Source: XN24 sp047921455
Lineage (GTDB): Bacteria > Pseudomonadota > Gammaproteobacteria > Steroidobacterales > XN24
NCBI GenBank assembly: GCA_047921455.1
Contig: JBLRWC010000005.1
Span: 1 to 64,000, forward strand
Reading direction: 5' to 3'
DNA length: 64,000 bases
Below the pieces are notes generated by a model. It searched no databases, was not told where the DNA came from, and saw only the letters and a program-made list of their open reading frames with translations. Below, in pieces: positions 36,320 through 45,426 of this stretch (its first letter is position 1; each line of letters begins with the position of its first letter). A program made the translations under genes and the position numbers.

Positions 36320-37060
36320 TCAGTCGCGCGAGCCCGGGTGGCCAAGAAATCCATTCAGCCCGGCGGGCAGCTTATGGCCGGCATATTCGTCCAGCACGCG
36401 CGTCGCAAAACCGGCGGCTTCCAGGTCAGCCACAACCTCCGCGGCAGGCAACAGGTCCAGTTCATGGCACTCGTCGTCGCGCCGGAAGAAATCGCCCACC
36501 CGCCGAAAGCTCGTGATGCAACGCGTCACGCGGCGCGCTTCCCGGTTTTCCTCGGCGTTCATCAACAGCACCCAGTCGCCGCCGTCCACATGCGTCTTCA
36601 GCGCCTCGCCAGTTTCCACGCGACCCGGCGCGGCCGCGTCGAACAACAACAGGCCGCCCGGCAACAACGCCGCATGTATGCGCTTGAACAGCGCGCGCAG
36701 CTGTTCGCGGGAATTGCTCTCGTCGAAGCGGTAGTTGAAACACTCGCCGACCGCGACCACGGCGATACACGGCGGCAACTCCACCGAGAGTAGCGACTCA
36801 CAGAGAAAACGCCCCTCCGGGACCCGGCGGCGCGCCATTTCAATCATGACCGGGGAAAGATCCACGCCCAGCACATCGTAGCCGGCGTTCGACACCGCCT
36901 CGGCGAGAATCCCGGTTCCGCAACCGAGATCTACGACCAGTCCGCCGCCGGTGCCGGTCGCGGCCAGATTTTGCAGCAGGACCTCGGCGGCGTTGCGGGC
37001 GAGATGCCCGAAGCCGAGGTCATGGATCCAGGACAGGTCTTCCCGGTAGGCATGGTCCAT
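36320..37060 (-). CDS. Class I SAM-dependent methyltransferase
   Basis: This 246-residue cytosolic protein has the Rossmann SAM-binding motif VVDLGCGTGILAEAVSNAGY, the acidic residue of motif II in VLGVDLSPVMIEMARRRV, and ALLPGGLLLFDAA as motif IV-V. The ATG at 37060 (MDHAYREDL) has a GGAGG ribosome site 9 bases upstream and is preferred to an earlier opening. It lies between the two antiporter clusters, 42 bases before mnhE of cluster 1. The substrate is unknown; small-molecule methyltransferases of this shape act on many compounds. Confidence 0.82.
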   Translation of the reverse strand: MDHAYREDLSWIHDLGFGHLARNAAEVLLQNLAATGTGGGLVVDLGCGTGILAEAVSNAGYDVLGVDLSPVMIEMARRRVPEGRFLCESLLSVELPPCIAVVAVGECFNYRFDESNSREQLRALFKRIHAALLPGGLLLFDAAAPGRVETGEALKTHVDGGDWVLLMNAEENREARRVTRCITSFRRVGDFFRRDDECHELDLLPAAEVVADLEAAGFATRVLDEYAGHKLPAGLNGFLGHPGSRD

Positions 37061-37192
37061 TCCGATGCGCCTCCCCCGCGCTGGTCGCGGCGGCGTATAC
37101 ACGGGAAATGCCGCCGACGCTAGCGATTATGCTCGCCTGGTTACCGCGAGAATTTGCTACCCATAATGAACTGCGCGCCATCCGGCCGCGTG

Positions 37193-37210
37193 CGGGTTTT
37201 CCGAAACCCG
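37193..37210 (-). other. Hairpin downstream of antiporter cluster 2
   Basis: A perfect 7-bp stem (CGGGTTT at 37193-37199, AAACCCG at 37204-37210) with a 4-base loop lies about 30 bases beyond the last stop codon of cluster 2. No T-run follows on the minus strand, so it could act as an RNA end-protecting structure or a Rho-independent terminator of poor quality. The rest of the 180-base gap shows no clear promoter. Confidence 0.35.
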
Positions 37211-37240
37211 GTCGTGATCCGGCCGCCAGCCGTCACTGCT

Positions 37241-39883
37241 TCAGAGCAACGCAATGAACAGTGCCAGCAGCAGGAAGATGGCGGCGATGTTGAGCGCCAT
37301 GTCACGCGCGTAGCGCTGAATGCCGCGCCGCGTCGACACCACGCCCGGGTCGGTGTCGAGCGATTCCGAGTGCGGCCACGACGAAGGATGCTGACGCAGC
37401 TCCGCAACCGCCAGCCGCGCCATGTCACGCAGCCAGCCGCCGAACGCATCGCGCCGGCGCCGCGCCAGCCGCGCCGGGATCAGCCCGGGTTCCGTCGCAC
37501 CGCGTGGCGTGCTGGCCGACCCCGCGCCGTCGGCCATGGCGCGTCCTTCCCGCTCAATGACCGGCTCCAGCCGTGCCGATACTGCGCGCACGATGTCTTC
37601 ACCCCGCCGGCGGGCATCGGCGAGTTCCGCCGCCGCCTTGCTGATGACGCGCCGGGTAGGCTCGAATTCGCGATGCAACGCGGCAAACGCCGCGCGTGCC
37701 GCATCAACACCGCCGCGCCGGGCCTGTTCGTCGAGCCGCTCCAGCCGCGCCTCGAATACGCTGCCCGCCAGCAGGCCGGCGAGTGCACGAACGGCTTGGC
37801 CCCGGGCTTCCTGCGCGTCTTCGCCCAATGCCTGCCCGGGCGCTGCGGTGCGCCTGGCCGCGGCCAGCGCGGCCCTGACCGTGGCGTAGCGTTCCTGCTC
37901 GAGCGCGCCCCAGGCCGCCTCGAGAAACACCTGCGTCGGCGAATCCGGCAAACCCACCAGCAGGTTCTCCACAAGGTGCTGCCGGGTGCGGCCCGCCGCG
38001 CCGAGCGTCAGCAAAAAGCGGCGGCGCGCAGCGCGCAGCGCCCACGCGACCCGGTGCAGAATGCGTCCGTAAACCAGCGTGACGCCGCGGAATGCGGCCA
38101 GCGTCAGCTCGCCGAGCAGGCCGCCACTGTCGCGACTCGTGTCCCTGGCGAAAAACGCTGCCAGGCTGCCGCCCGCCTGGACCAGCCAATACTGGATACC
38201 GAGCCACGGCGGCAGGTGCAGGTGAAACAGCCCGAACTTCATGCCGACCACGAAAATCACGCCACCCAGCCCGAACACCAGCAACGACGTCACGATGTCG
38301 CCCGCGGAAAGAAAATAGTTCTCCAGGTAGTACGCGACGCCGTCCCCCGCTGTACCGACCATGGCCAGGCCCGGCGCCACCAGGCTCTCGAGCAGCAGCT
38401 GGGGTCGCCAGCCGAGCACGATCACCGGCACACACAGCAGGGCCATCGCGACCAGCATGGGCCATGGCGCCTCGCGCACAGACGCCGGCTGTGCCAGCTT
38501 CGATCGGCCCAGGAATACCAGGCCGATGAGCTTGATGAACGAGGCGGCCGTGCCGGCGGCGGTCAGCAAAAAAATATGCTCCGCGAGCCGCCACGAGTCC
38601 GCGCCAGTGCCTGTATATGCCGCTTCCAGGGCGTGGTGGATCATGCTCTTGCTGACGAAGCCATTGAACAGCGGCAGGCCGGTAATGCCCGCGGCAGCGA
38701 TCAGCATGAGCAGGAAGGTCAGCGGCATGCGCCGCCAGAGGCCGCCCAGCGCGTACATATCGAGGCTGCCGGCACGAAACGCCACGGCGCCGACGCCAAG
38801 GAACAGGCTGGCCTTGAACAGGGCGTGATTCACGGTGTGCAGCAATCCCCCGGCCGTGCCCATGCCGCCCTCGCCGAGCAGGTAGGCGCCCGCGCCGAGC
38901 CCGGCGAGGATGAAGCCCATCTGGCTGATGCTGTGGTACGCCAGCATTCGCTTGGCATTCGATTGGCCAAGCGCCAGCACGACGCCGAGCGCCATGGTGA
39001 CGATGCCAAGCCAGGTGATCACCAGCCCGAACTGCGCAGAGAACGCCCAGGCCGCATCGCCATAGCTGGTGCCGTGCGGCGGCGTGAACAACGCGGACAA
39101 GCTGCGGAAGATGCCGTAGGCGCCGGCCTTGATCATCACGCCGGACAACAGGGCGCTCGCCGGCGACGGCGCCACCGGGTGCGCGTTCGGCAACCAGAAG
39201 TGCACCGGCACCATGCCGGCCTTGACGCCAAAGCCGATCACCAGCAAGGCCGCAGCAGCGCCACGATAGCCGCTCACCTCGCCCAGCGGCGGCGGCGGCG
39301 GCGAGGCCAGCGGGCCGCCGCCCATGGCGTATACCAGCATGATGCCGGCGAGCAACGCGATGCCCCCGAGCAGGGTCATCCAGAAATACTGGATGCCGGC
39401 GCGGAGCGCAGCCGGCGTGCCGGTATGCACCACCAGCAGGAAGGCGACCAGGCCGAGGGTTTCAAAGCACAGGAAGAGGGTCATGAGGTTGCCGGCCAGC
39501 ACCACGCCGAGCATGGCCGCCAGCACCACGAGGCTGACCGCGTGGTAGCGGTCGCGCGCGCCCTGGGTCCGCATATAGGCCAGCGAGTAGAGCGTGGCGC
39601 AGAACCAGACGAAGGCGCTGAACAGCGCAAATAACGCGCCGAGCGGATCGGCGACAAACTCGAGCCGCCCGGCCAGCAACGGCACGCTGGCCTCGAGCCG
39701 GCCTGCACCCATGACCCGCAGCGCCAGCACGATGGTCGCCAGCAGGCTCGTACCGGTGACCAGCATCACCCAGCCGTCGCGCAGCCGCTCGGAACGTCGC
39801 CCCAGCCAGGGGACGAGCAGCGCGCCCACGATTGGCCAGGACACCAGCACAAGCAACAGGGGCGCGTGGGTCATCGTCGCCAT
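37241..39883 (-). CDS. Antiporter cluster 2, large NuoL/ND5-like subunit with long C-terminal extension
   Basis: This roughly 880-residue polytopic protein is the last gene of cluster 2. Its N-terminal two thirds form a proton-translocating core with intact residues: TM5 Glu in LCFETLGLVAFLLV, TM7 Lys in GFGVKAGMVPVHFWLP, TM8 Lys in ALLSGVMIKAGAYG, AKRMLAYHSISQMG and TM12 Lys in NGFVSKSMIHH. About 270 further residues follow, largely charged and alanine/arginine-rich helices, and a final hydrophobic helix (NIAAIFLLLALFIALL). The extension may be a lateral helix plus cytosolic domain. The ATG at 39883 is chosen 7 bases after the upstream stop; an in-frame ATG at 39874 is the alternative. Confidence 0.87.
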   Translation of the reverse strand: MATMTHAPLLLVLVSWPIVGALLVPWLGRRSERLRDGWVMLVTGTSLLATIVLALRVMGAGRLEASVPLLAGRLEFVADPLGALFALFSAFVWFCATLYSLAYMRTQGARDRYHAVSLVVLAAMLGVVLAGNLMTLFLCFETLGLVAFLLVVHTGTPAALRAGIQYFWMTLLGGIALLAGIMLVYAMGGGPLASPPPPPLGEVSGYRGAAAALLVIGFGVKAGMVPVHFWLPNAHPVAPSPASALLSGVMIKAGAYGIFRSLSALFTPPHGTSYGDAAWAFSAQFGLVITWLGIVTMALGVVLALGQSNAKRMLAYHSISQMGFILAGLGAGAYLLGEGGMGTAGGLLHTVNHALFKASLFLGVGAVAFRAGSLDMYALGGLWRRMPLTFLLMLIAAAGITGLPLFNGFVSKSMIHHALEAAYTGTGADSWRLAEHIFLLTAAGTAASFIKLIGLVFLGRSKLAQPASVREAPWPMLVAMALLCVPVIVLGWRPQLLLESLVAPGLAMVGTAGDGVAYYLENYFLSAGDIVTSLLVFGLGGVIFVVGMKFGLFHLHLPPWLGIQYWLVQAGGSLAAFFARDTSRDSGGLLGELTLAAFRGVTLVYGRILHRVAWALRAARRRFLLTLGAAGRTRQHLVENLLVGLPDSPTQVFLEAAWGALEQERYATVRAALAAARRTAAPGQALGEDAQEARGQAVRALAGLLAGSVFEARLERLDEQARRGGVDAARAAFAALHREFEPTRRVISKAAAELADARRRGEDIVRAVSARLEPVIEREGRAMADGAGSASTPRGATEPGLIPARLARRRRDAFGGWLRDMARLAVAELRQHPSSWPHSESLDTDPGVVSTRRGIQRYARDMALNIAAIFLLLALFIALL

Positions 39884-39890
39884 CTCGTGA

Positions 39891-41387
39891 TCATCCGGCA
39901 CCGAAGAACACGGCCGCGGCGCGCACGGCCAGCGACAACGGCAGCCCCGGCGTCGCCGCCGCGATGCCAAGCAACAGGCTCAGCAGGGTAGCGACCAGCA
40001 AGGGAATCAGCATGCTGCGCGGCGCCTCGGGCCGCTGCGGCGTCGGCGCGTCCGCTGCCGGGGCATGGAAATAAGCCAGCCACACCGGTTGCAGCAGGTA
40101 CAGGGCCGCCAGCAACGCCCCGCCCAGCAGGACCAGCAACACCAGCGGGTGTCCGGCCTCGAGCATGCCGACGCCCAGTACCCACTTGCTGATGAAACCG
40201 GACAGTGGCGGCACGCCGACGATCCCCAGCGCGGCGACGCTGAACGCGGCCATGGTAAGCGGCATGCGACGTGCCGCGCCCGCCATCTCCGAAACCCTGC
40301 GGATGCCCGCCTGGCTCGCCAGCAGGCCGGCGCAGAAAAACAGCGCGCCCTTGAGAAAGGCATGGTTGCTGATGTGCACCAGCGCGCCGCTCGTCACGTG
40401 CGGCGAGAGCAGCGAGATCGCCATCACGACATAGGCCATCTGGCTGATCGTGGACCAGGCCAGCCGGCGCTTCAGGTCGTCCTCGCCGGCCGCGAGGATG
40501 GCCGCCAGCAATACCGACACGGCCGCGACGCCCGTCAGGACGGGCATGACGCCCAGCAGCGACACGAGGCCGACACCGAATACCTCGAACACGACCCGCA
40601 GGATGCCGAAGCAACCCGTCGCGACCATCACGCCGGACAGCAGCGCCGAAAACGAGGCCGGCGCGGCCGGGTGCACGTCGGGCACCCAGCCGTGCAACGG
40701 CATCAACGCCGCCTTGACGCCGAAGCCCACCACCAGGCACCAGAAGGTGACCATGAGCAGCGTCCGGTCGGTGTCCGGGTCGAGCATGCCGCCGGGAGTG
40801 AACGGCTGGTCGCCGGCGAGGAAGAACGCAAAGATGACGCCCAGCAGAACCAGGCTGCCGCCGACCAGGATGTAAACGATGTACTTCGTACCCGCGCGGA
40901 TGGCCTCGGGCGTCTCCTCGTGGACCACCAGCGGGTAGACCAGGATTGAGAACAGCTCGTAAAAGACCAGCAAGGTAATGAGATTGCCGGCAAAGGCGAC
41001 GCCGAGCATCCAGCCGAGGCTCAGCATGAAAAACGCGTAGTAGCGGGTCTCGTGGCCATCGCGTCGCAGGTAACCGACCGAATACACCAGCGCGAGCAGG
41101 AACAGCACCGACACCGTGGCGGCAAACAAAGCTCCCATGGCGTCCACACGCAGGTAAAGCTGCACCTGCGGTGCAAAGTGCACCAGCGCCACCGCGCGGA
41201 CTTCGCCCGCCAGCGCGCCTGGCACGAGGGAGAAGACCCCCAGCATTGTCGCGCAGCAGAGCGTGCCGAGCACGGCCAGCCTGCGCCGCTCGCCGTAGCG
41301 ACGCAGCGGCAGCGCCAGCACCCCGCCGAGCAGGGGCAGCGCCACGACCAACGCCGGCAGCAGGCTGATCAGGGTGGTCGATGTCAT
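39891..41387 (-). CDS. Antiporter cluster 2, third large subunit (TM8 Lys replaced)
   Basis: This 498-residue MnhD/NuoM-like protein keeps E144 in TM5 (LVFYELFSILVYPLVV), K225 in TM7 (GFGVKAALMPLHGWVP), DDLKRRLAWSTISQ and the TM12 lysine in GFISKWVLGVGML. The TM8 lysine is replaced by alanine (A256, ALLSGVMVATGCFGILR). Apart from this substitution the sequence is very close to the neighbouring subunits. It starts 12 bases after the upstream gene. Confidence 0.88.
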   Translation of the reverse strand: MTSTTLISLLPALVVALPLLGGVLALPLRRYGERRRLAVLGTLCCATMLGVFSLVPGALAGEVRAVALVHFAPQVQLYLRVDAMGALFAATVSVLFLLALVYSVGYLRRDGHETRYYAFFMLSLGWMLGVAFAGNLITLLVFYELFSILVYPLVVHEETPEAIRAGTKYIVYILVGGSLVLLGVIFAFFLAGDQPFTPGGMLDPDTDRTLLMVTFWCLVVGFGVKAALMPLHGWVPDVHPAAPASFSALLSGVMVATGCFGILRVVFEVFGVGLVSLLGVMPVLTGVAAVSVLLAAILAAGEDDLKRRLAWSTISQMAYVVMAISLLSPHVTSGALVHISNHAFLKGALFFCAGLLASQAGIRRVSEMAGAARRMPLTMAAFSVAALGIVGVPPLSGFISKWVLGVGMLEAGHPLVLLVLLGGALLAALYLLQPVWLAYFHAPAADAPTPQRPEAPRSMLIPLLVATLLSLLLGIAAATPGLPLSLAVRAAAVFFGAG

Positions 41388-41399
41388 ACGCTCATTCCC

Positions 41400-42875
41400 C
41401 TAGATACCGGTGACGAACTTGACCGTGGCCTGGGCCAGCGAGAACGGCATGCCCGGGATGCGCGAGGTCATACCGAGCAGCAGCACGTAAGCCGCGCTGA
41501 TGAGCGTGGGCACCAGCAGCAGGGCCCTGGCCTCGTGCACGCCCCGCGGCAAGCCGCGCGGCTCACGGAACCAGGCGAGATAGAGTATGGGCAGCCAGTA
41601 CGCAGCATTCAGCAGCGAACTCACCACCATCAACAGCACCCACCACCAGGCGCCGGCCTGCAGGGCGCCGAGCGACAGGAACCACTTGGTGACGAAGCCC
41701 GCGAACAACGGAATGCCGATGAAGCTCAGCGCGGCGATGGTGAACGCACCCATGGTCCAGGGCATCACTCGACCGATGCCGGCCAGTTCATGAATGTGCG
41801 TGCGGCCAGTGGTGCGCTCGATGGCGCCGGCGACAAAGAACATGGTGATCTTGGCAAACGCCTGGTTGGCGATATGCGCCACCGCGGCCAGCGCAGCCAG
41901 CGGTGTGAGCAAGGCGGCCGCGAGCACGATATACGACAGCTGGCTGACCGTGGAGTACGCCAGTCGAAGCTTGAGCTTGCTCTGCGCCAGGGCCAGCAAC
42001 GAGGCCGCAACGATCGTAAAGGCGGCAAACAACGCCAGCCAGTCCGTGTAGCCGAGCACCGCCAGCAGGTCGATGCCGAACACGTTGTAAATGACCCGCA
42101 GCAGGCCGAATACACCCGCCTTCACCACGGCGACGGCATGTAACAGCGCGCTCACGGGGACCGGTGCGATCATCGCCGTGGGCAGCCAGCCGTGCAGCGG
42201 CATGATGGCGGCCTTGACGCCGAAGCCCGCGACCAGCACGAGGAAAGTGACGAACAGCATCGGCCGGCCAGCCTCCAGCGACAACACGCCGGGCATCGAT
42301 AGCGTCAAGGTCCCCGCCAGGTGCTGCACGAGCACTACGCCGAGCAGCACCGCCACGCCGCCGGAGAGCGTATAAGCGAGGTACTTGCGGCCGGCTTTCA
42401 TCGCCTCCGGCGTTTCGTCGTGGATCACCAGCGGATAGGTGCAAATGGTCAGCATTTCGTAAAACAGGAACAGGGTCAGCAGGTTTTCTGCGAATGCGAG
42501 GCCGACCGTCGTCGAGACACATAGCGCGAAGAAACCGAAAAAGCGGGCGCGCTCGTGCTGGCCCTTCATGTAGCCGATGGCATAAACGGTCGTCACCACC
42601 CACAGCGTCGAGGAAACCAGGGCGAAGAACATGCCCAGCCCGTCCGCACGAAACGCGATGCCGATGCCGGGCGGAAAGTCGATAAGGTCGTAGACATACA
42701 CCGTGCCCGCGAGACTGCCCGGCAGCATGGAAAGCACGATTCCCAGCTTCGCCACCGAGGCGCCGAGCGCCAGTACGACCCGCCACAGGTCCCGCTGGCC
42801 GACCAGGAAAATGAGAATTGCGCAAACCAGTGAAAGCGCCGGCGCGAGGACGATCCTGATGTCGACGACCTCCAT
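41400..42875 (-). CDS. mnhD: Antiporter cluster 2, second MnhD-like subunit
   Basis: This 491-residue polytopic subunit retains all channel residues: TM5 Glu in FLFYEMLTICTYPLVI, TM7 Lys in GFGVKAAIMPLHGWLP, TM8 Lys in ALLHAVAVVKAGVFG, KLKLRLAYSTVSQLSY and TM12 Lys in GFVTKWFLSLGAL. It is most like the 497-residue subunit of cluster 1, consistent with duplication of a whole cluster. It starts 4 bases after the preceding mnhD-like gene. Confidence 0.91.
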   Translation of the reverse strand: MEVVDIRIVLAPALSLVCAILIFLVGQRDLWRVVLALGASVAKLGIVLSMLPGSLAGTVYVYDLIDFPPGIGIAFRADGLGMFFALVSSTLWVVTTVYAIGYMKGQHERARFFGFFALCVSTTVGLAFAENLLTLFLFYEMLTICTYPLVIHDETPEAMKAGRKYLAYTLSGGVAVLLGVVLVQHLAGTLTLSMPGVLSLEAGRPMLFVTFLVLVAGFGVKAAIMPLHGWLPTAMIAPVPVSALLHAVAVVKAGVFGLLRVIYNVFGIDLLAVLGYTDWLALFAAFTIVAASLLALAQSKLKLRLAYSTVSQLSYIVLAAALLTPLAALAAVAHIANQAFAKITMFFVAGAIERTTGRTHIHELAGIGRVMPWTMGAFTIAALSFIGIPLFAGFVTKWFLSLGALQAGAWWWVLLMVVSSLLNAAYWLPILYLAWFREPRGLPRGVHEARALLLVPTLISAAYVLLLGMTSRIPGMPFSLAQATVKFVTGI

Positions 42876-42879
42876 GGCG

Positions 42880-44358
42880 TTATCCCCCGCTCACCAGGCG
42901 CCCGACCGCCGGCGCGATCAACATCACCGGCCAGCGCCCGAACAAGCCGCCCAGCACGCACAACGCGGCCAGCAGCAGCACCGGCCCCAGCATGGCGGCG
43001 GGCGCCTCGCGCACCGCCAGCATCTGCTCGTGGGCAGGTGCGCGGAAATAGAAAGCATTCAGCATGCGTCCCAGGTAGATGAACACCAGCAGTGCGCCGG
43101 CCAGCACCACGACCGCAAATCCCGGTCGCCCGGCCTCCAACGCGCCCAGCGCGATATACCACTTGCCGAGGAAGCCCGCCGTCGGCGGCAGGCCGGTAAT
43201 CGACAACGCGCCCACCAATAGCGCCAGCGTCGTCCATGGCATGACGCGGCCGATGCCGCGCAGATCGGTGAGCGTCCGGTAACCGCTCTGGTGCAGCATG
43301 GCACCGACCGCGAGAAACAACGTGGCCTTGATAAGTGCATGGTTCAGCACGTGGATCGTGCCACCGGTCACGGCGAGTTCGCCGGCGAGTCCGAGGCCAA
43401 GCACGATATAGCCGATGTTCGAGATGGTGGAGTACGCCAGCATCAGCTTGATGTCCTCCTGGAACACGGCAAAGAATGCCCCCGCCAGGATAGAGATTGC
43501 GCCCAGCCAGGCCAGCGCTTCGTAGAGCGGCTCAAGCGACACGCCCGCCGCGGTGTCGAACAAAAAGAAGATCCGCAGCAAGCCGATGATGCCGAGCTTG
43601 ACCACCAGCGCCGAGGACACGGCGTTGATCGGGGTCGGCGCAATGGCATGCGCGTCCGGCAGCCAGACATGCACGGGGAACAGGCCGGCCTTGACCATGA
43701 AGCCTGCCGTCATGCCGGCGAGGGCCAGCAGGAGCGGCGCCCGCGATTCGACCGTGGCCAGCCTGAGCGCGACGTCCGCCATGTTCAGGCTGCCGGTCAG
43801 GGCATACAGCACGCCGATGCAGAACAGGATGAGCGCCGACGACACGGCACCGGCCATCAGGTATTTGAACGCTGCCAGCGCGGCCGTGCGACCGCCGCCC
43901 ACCGCCACCAGCGCATAGCTCGAGACGGCGACCAGTTCCATGAAGACAAACAGGTTGAACAGGTCGGCGGTGACCACAAAGCCGATCATGCCGCCGAGAT
44001 TGATGAGTAACAGGCTGTAGTACCAGGGGATGCGATGGGCCGGCACCGCGCGCCGCACATAGGGGCCGGAGAAGATCACGACCAGCACCATGATGAAAGC
44101 GATGAACAGCGCCGCCGCGCTGAACTCGTCGAACACGAGCGCAATACCCCAGGGCGCCGCCCAGCCGCCCAGTTCGTACGAGAACGGCCCTTCGCGCACC
44201 ACGCGCTGCGTCAAATTCGCGGTCATGAAAGTAACAGCGACGGTCACCCCCAGTGCCCAGCCACGGGCCACCCCGGGGCGCCCGCGCGCCAACACAGGCG
44301 TCAGTGCGCCGGCCACCAGGGGGACGAATGCGGCCAGTGGCAGCCAGTGCGTCATCAC
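42880..44358 (-). CDS. mnhD: Antiporter cluster 2, first MnhD subunit
   Basis: This 492-residue protein occupies the standard MrpD position right after mnhC, overlapping it by 4 bases. Channel residues are intact: TM5 Glu in LFVFMELVAVSSYALV, TM7 Lys in GFMVKAGLFPVHVWLPDAHA, TM8 Lys in NAVSSALVVKLGIIG, DIKLMLAYSTISNIGY and TM12 Lys in AGFLGKWYIALGAL. Among the large subunits it looks the most like conventional MrpD of proteobacterial Mrp systems. Confidence 0.93.
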   Translation of the reverse strand: MMTHWLPLAAFVPLVAGALTPVLARGRPGVARGWALGVTVAVTFMTANLTQRVVREGPFSYELGGWAAPWGIALVFDEFSAAALFIAFIMVLVVIFSGPYVRRAVPAHRIPWYYSLLLINLGGMIGFVVTADLFNLFVFMELVAVSSYALVAVGGGRTAALAAFKYLMAGAVSSALILFCIGVLYALTGSLNMADVALRLATVESRAPLLLALAGMTAGFMVKAGLFPVHVWLPDAHAIAPTPINAVSSALVVKLGIIGLLRIFFLFDTAAGVSLEPLYEALAWLGAISILAGAFFAVFQEDIKLMLAYSTISNIGYIVLGLGLAGELAVTGGTIHVLNHALIKATLFLAVGAMLHQSGYRTLTDLRGIGRVMPWTTLALLVGALSITGLPPTAGFLGKWYIALGALEAGRPGFAVVVLAGALLVFIYLGRMLNAFYFRAPAHEQMLAVREAPAAMLGPVLLLAALCVLGGLFGRWPVMLIAPAVGRLVSGG

Positions 44359-44705
44359 TCCGCGCCTTTCAGTTCATCCGCCTCGATGGTGCCGCATTGC
44401 CGGTAGATCTCGATGATGAGACTCAGGGCCAGCGCAGTGACGCTGACAGCCACCACGATGCCCGTCAGGATCAGGGCATGCGGCAGGGGACTTGCGAAGG
44501 GGCCGGTCGCGCCAGCGCTGGTGATGGGCGCTGTACCGCCATCGACCATGCCGGCCGTGACGATGAAGGCGAATACCGCCGTCTCCATGATGTTGAGACC
44601 CAGCAATTTCTTGATGAGATTCTGCTTGGCCAGGATGATGTACAGGCCAATGCAGAACAACACGACGAACGCGACATAATCGATGTTGAACCACAGGCCA
44701 GCCAC
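44355..44705 (-). CDS. mnhC: Antiporter cluster 2 subunit C (NuoK-like)
   Basis: This protein of about 116 residues is MnhC/MrpC. Helix 2 shows AKQNLIKKLLGLNIMETAVF and helix 3 LTGIVVAVSVTALALSLII. Start choice is uncertain: a GTG at 44705 with GGGGTGA 5 bases upstream is preferred, leaving 1 base after the B stop, but a GTG at 44714 overlapping that stop is possible. It overlaps the following mnhD by 4 bases. Confidence 0.9.
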   Translation of the reverse strand: MAGLWFNIDYVAFVVLFCIGLYIILAKQNLIKKLLGLNIMETAVFAFIVTAGMVDGGTAPITSAGATGPFASPLPHALILTGIVVAVSVTALALSLIIEIYRQCGTIEADELKGAE

Positions 44706-44706
44706 G

Positions 44707-45426
44707 TCAGTCACCCCGCATTTCGAGGAACAGGCCGAGGATAATGGCCCCGCCGCCAACGCCGATGCCGAGTTCCAGCGTGATCATCATCAATTCCCGC
44801 AGCAGGTGTTGCCCGGGATCATCCGGATAACCCAGCAGCGCGCCGGTCAGCGCCAGCCCGAGCAGGCCGACGACCAGGAAGGCGAGCGGCCCGGCGACCT
44901 GCAGCCAGCGCGCGATCGCCACGGGGATCAGCGGCTGCTGCGCGTCCCGTCCCAGCACGACGCTAAGCAGCACCAGCAGCGCGCCGAGAATCACGCCGCC
45001 CTGGAACCCGCCCCCCGGCGCAAGATGGCCCTTGAAGATGACGAAGGCGCCGAACGCCGCAATGAAGGGCGCGGTGATCCGGATGATGAAGGACACCACG
45101 GGACTGATCGTTACTCGCTCTGCGGCCGCGGGCCCGGCACCCTCGCCTCGCGCGCTACCTGGGGTCGACAGCACCGCCATGACGGCGGCCAGCGCGACAA
45201 AAATAATCATGACCTCGCCGAACGTGTCGAAGGCCCGGTAATTCAGCAGCACCGCGGTCACCAGGTTGTCCGCGCCGGTCTCCCGCGCGCCTGCCTCGAT
45301 GTAGTGGGCAGCCACATGCGTGTGGACCGGCGCGGCCGGGTCTCCCGGTCGCGGCAGCGCCATCACCCCGGCCAGCATGGGTATCGCTGCCGCGGCGACT
45401 GTCAGCGCGATCAACGGCTTCTTCAT
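44707..45426 (-). CDS. mnhB: Antiporter cluster 2 subunit B, MbhE-like plus MnhB domains
   Basis: This 239-residue membrane protein parallels the cluster 1 B subunit. The N-terminal half has an export-like first helix and the MbhE-type segment GADNLVTAVLLNYRAFDTFG. The second half is an MnhB domain with FIAAFGAFVIFKGHLAPGGG and FQGGVILGALLVLLSVV. The ATG at 45426 overlaps the DUF4040 stop by 4 bases (ATGA), which fixes the start against a much longer open frame. Confidence 0.9.
   Translation of the reverse strand: MKKPLIALTVAAAAIPMLAGVMALPRPGDPAAPVHTHVAAHYIEAGARETGADNLVTAVLLNYRAFDTFGEVMIIFVALAAVMAVLSTPGSARGEGAGPAAAERVTISPVVSFIIRITAPFIAAFGAFVIFKGHLAPGGGFQGGVILGALLVLLSVVLGRDAQQPLIPVAIARWLQVAGPLAFLVVGLLGLALTGALLGYPDDPGQHLLRELMMITLELGIGVGGGAIILGLFLEMRGD

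Noticed and set aside
37154..39634. A long plus-strand open frame opposite the large cluster 2 subunit
   Set aside because: The translation is rich in Arg, Gln and His with no domain, while the minus strand gives a clear membrane protein.
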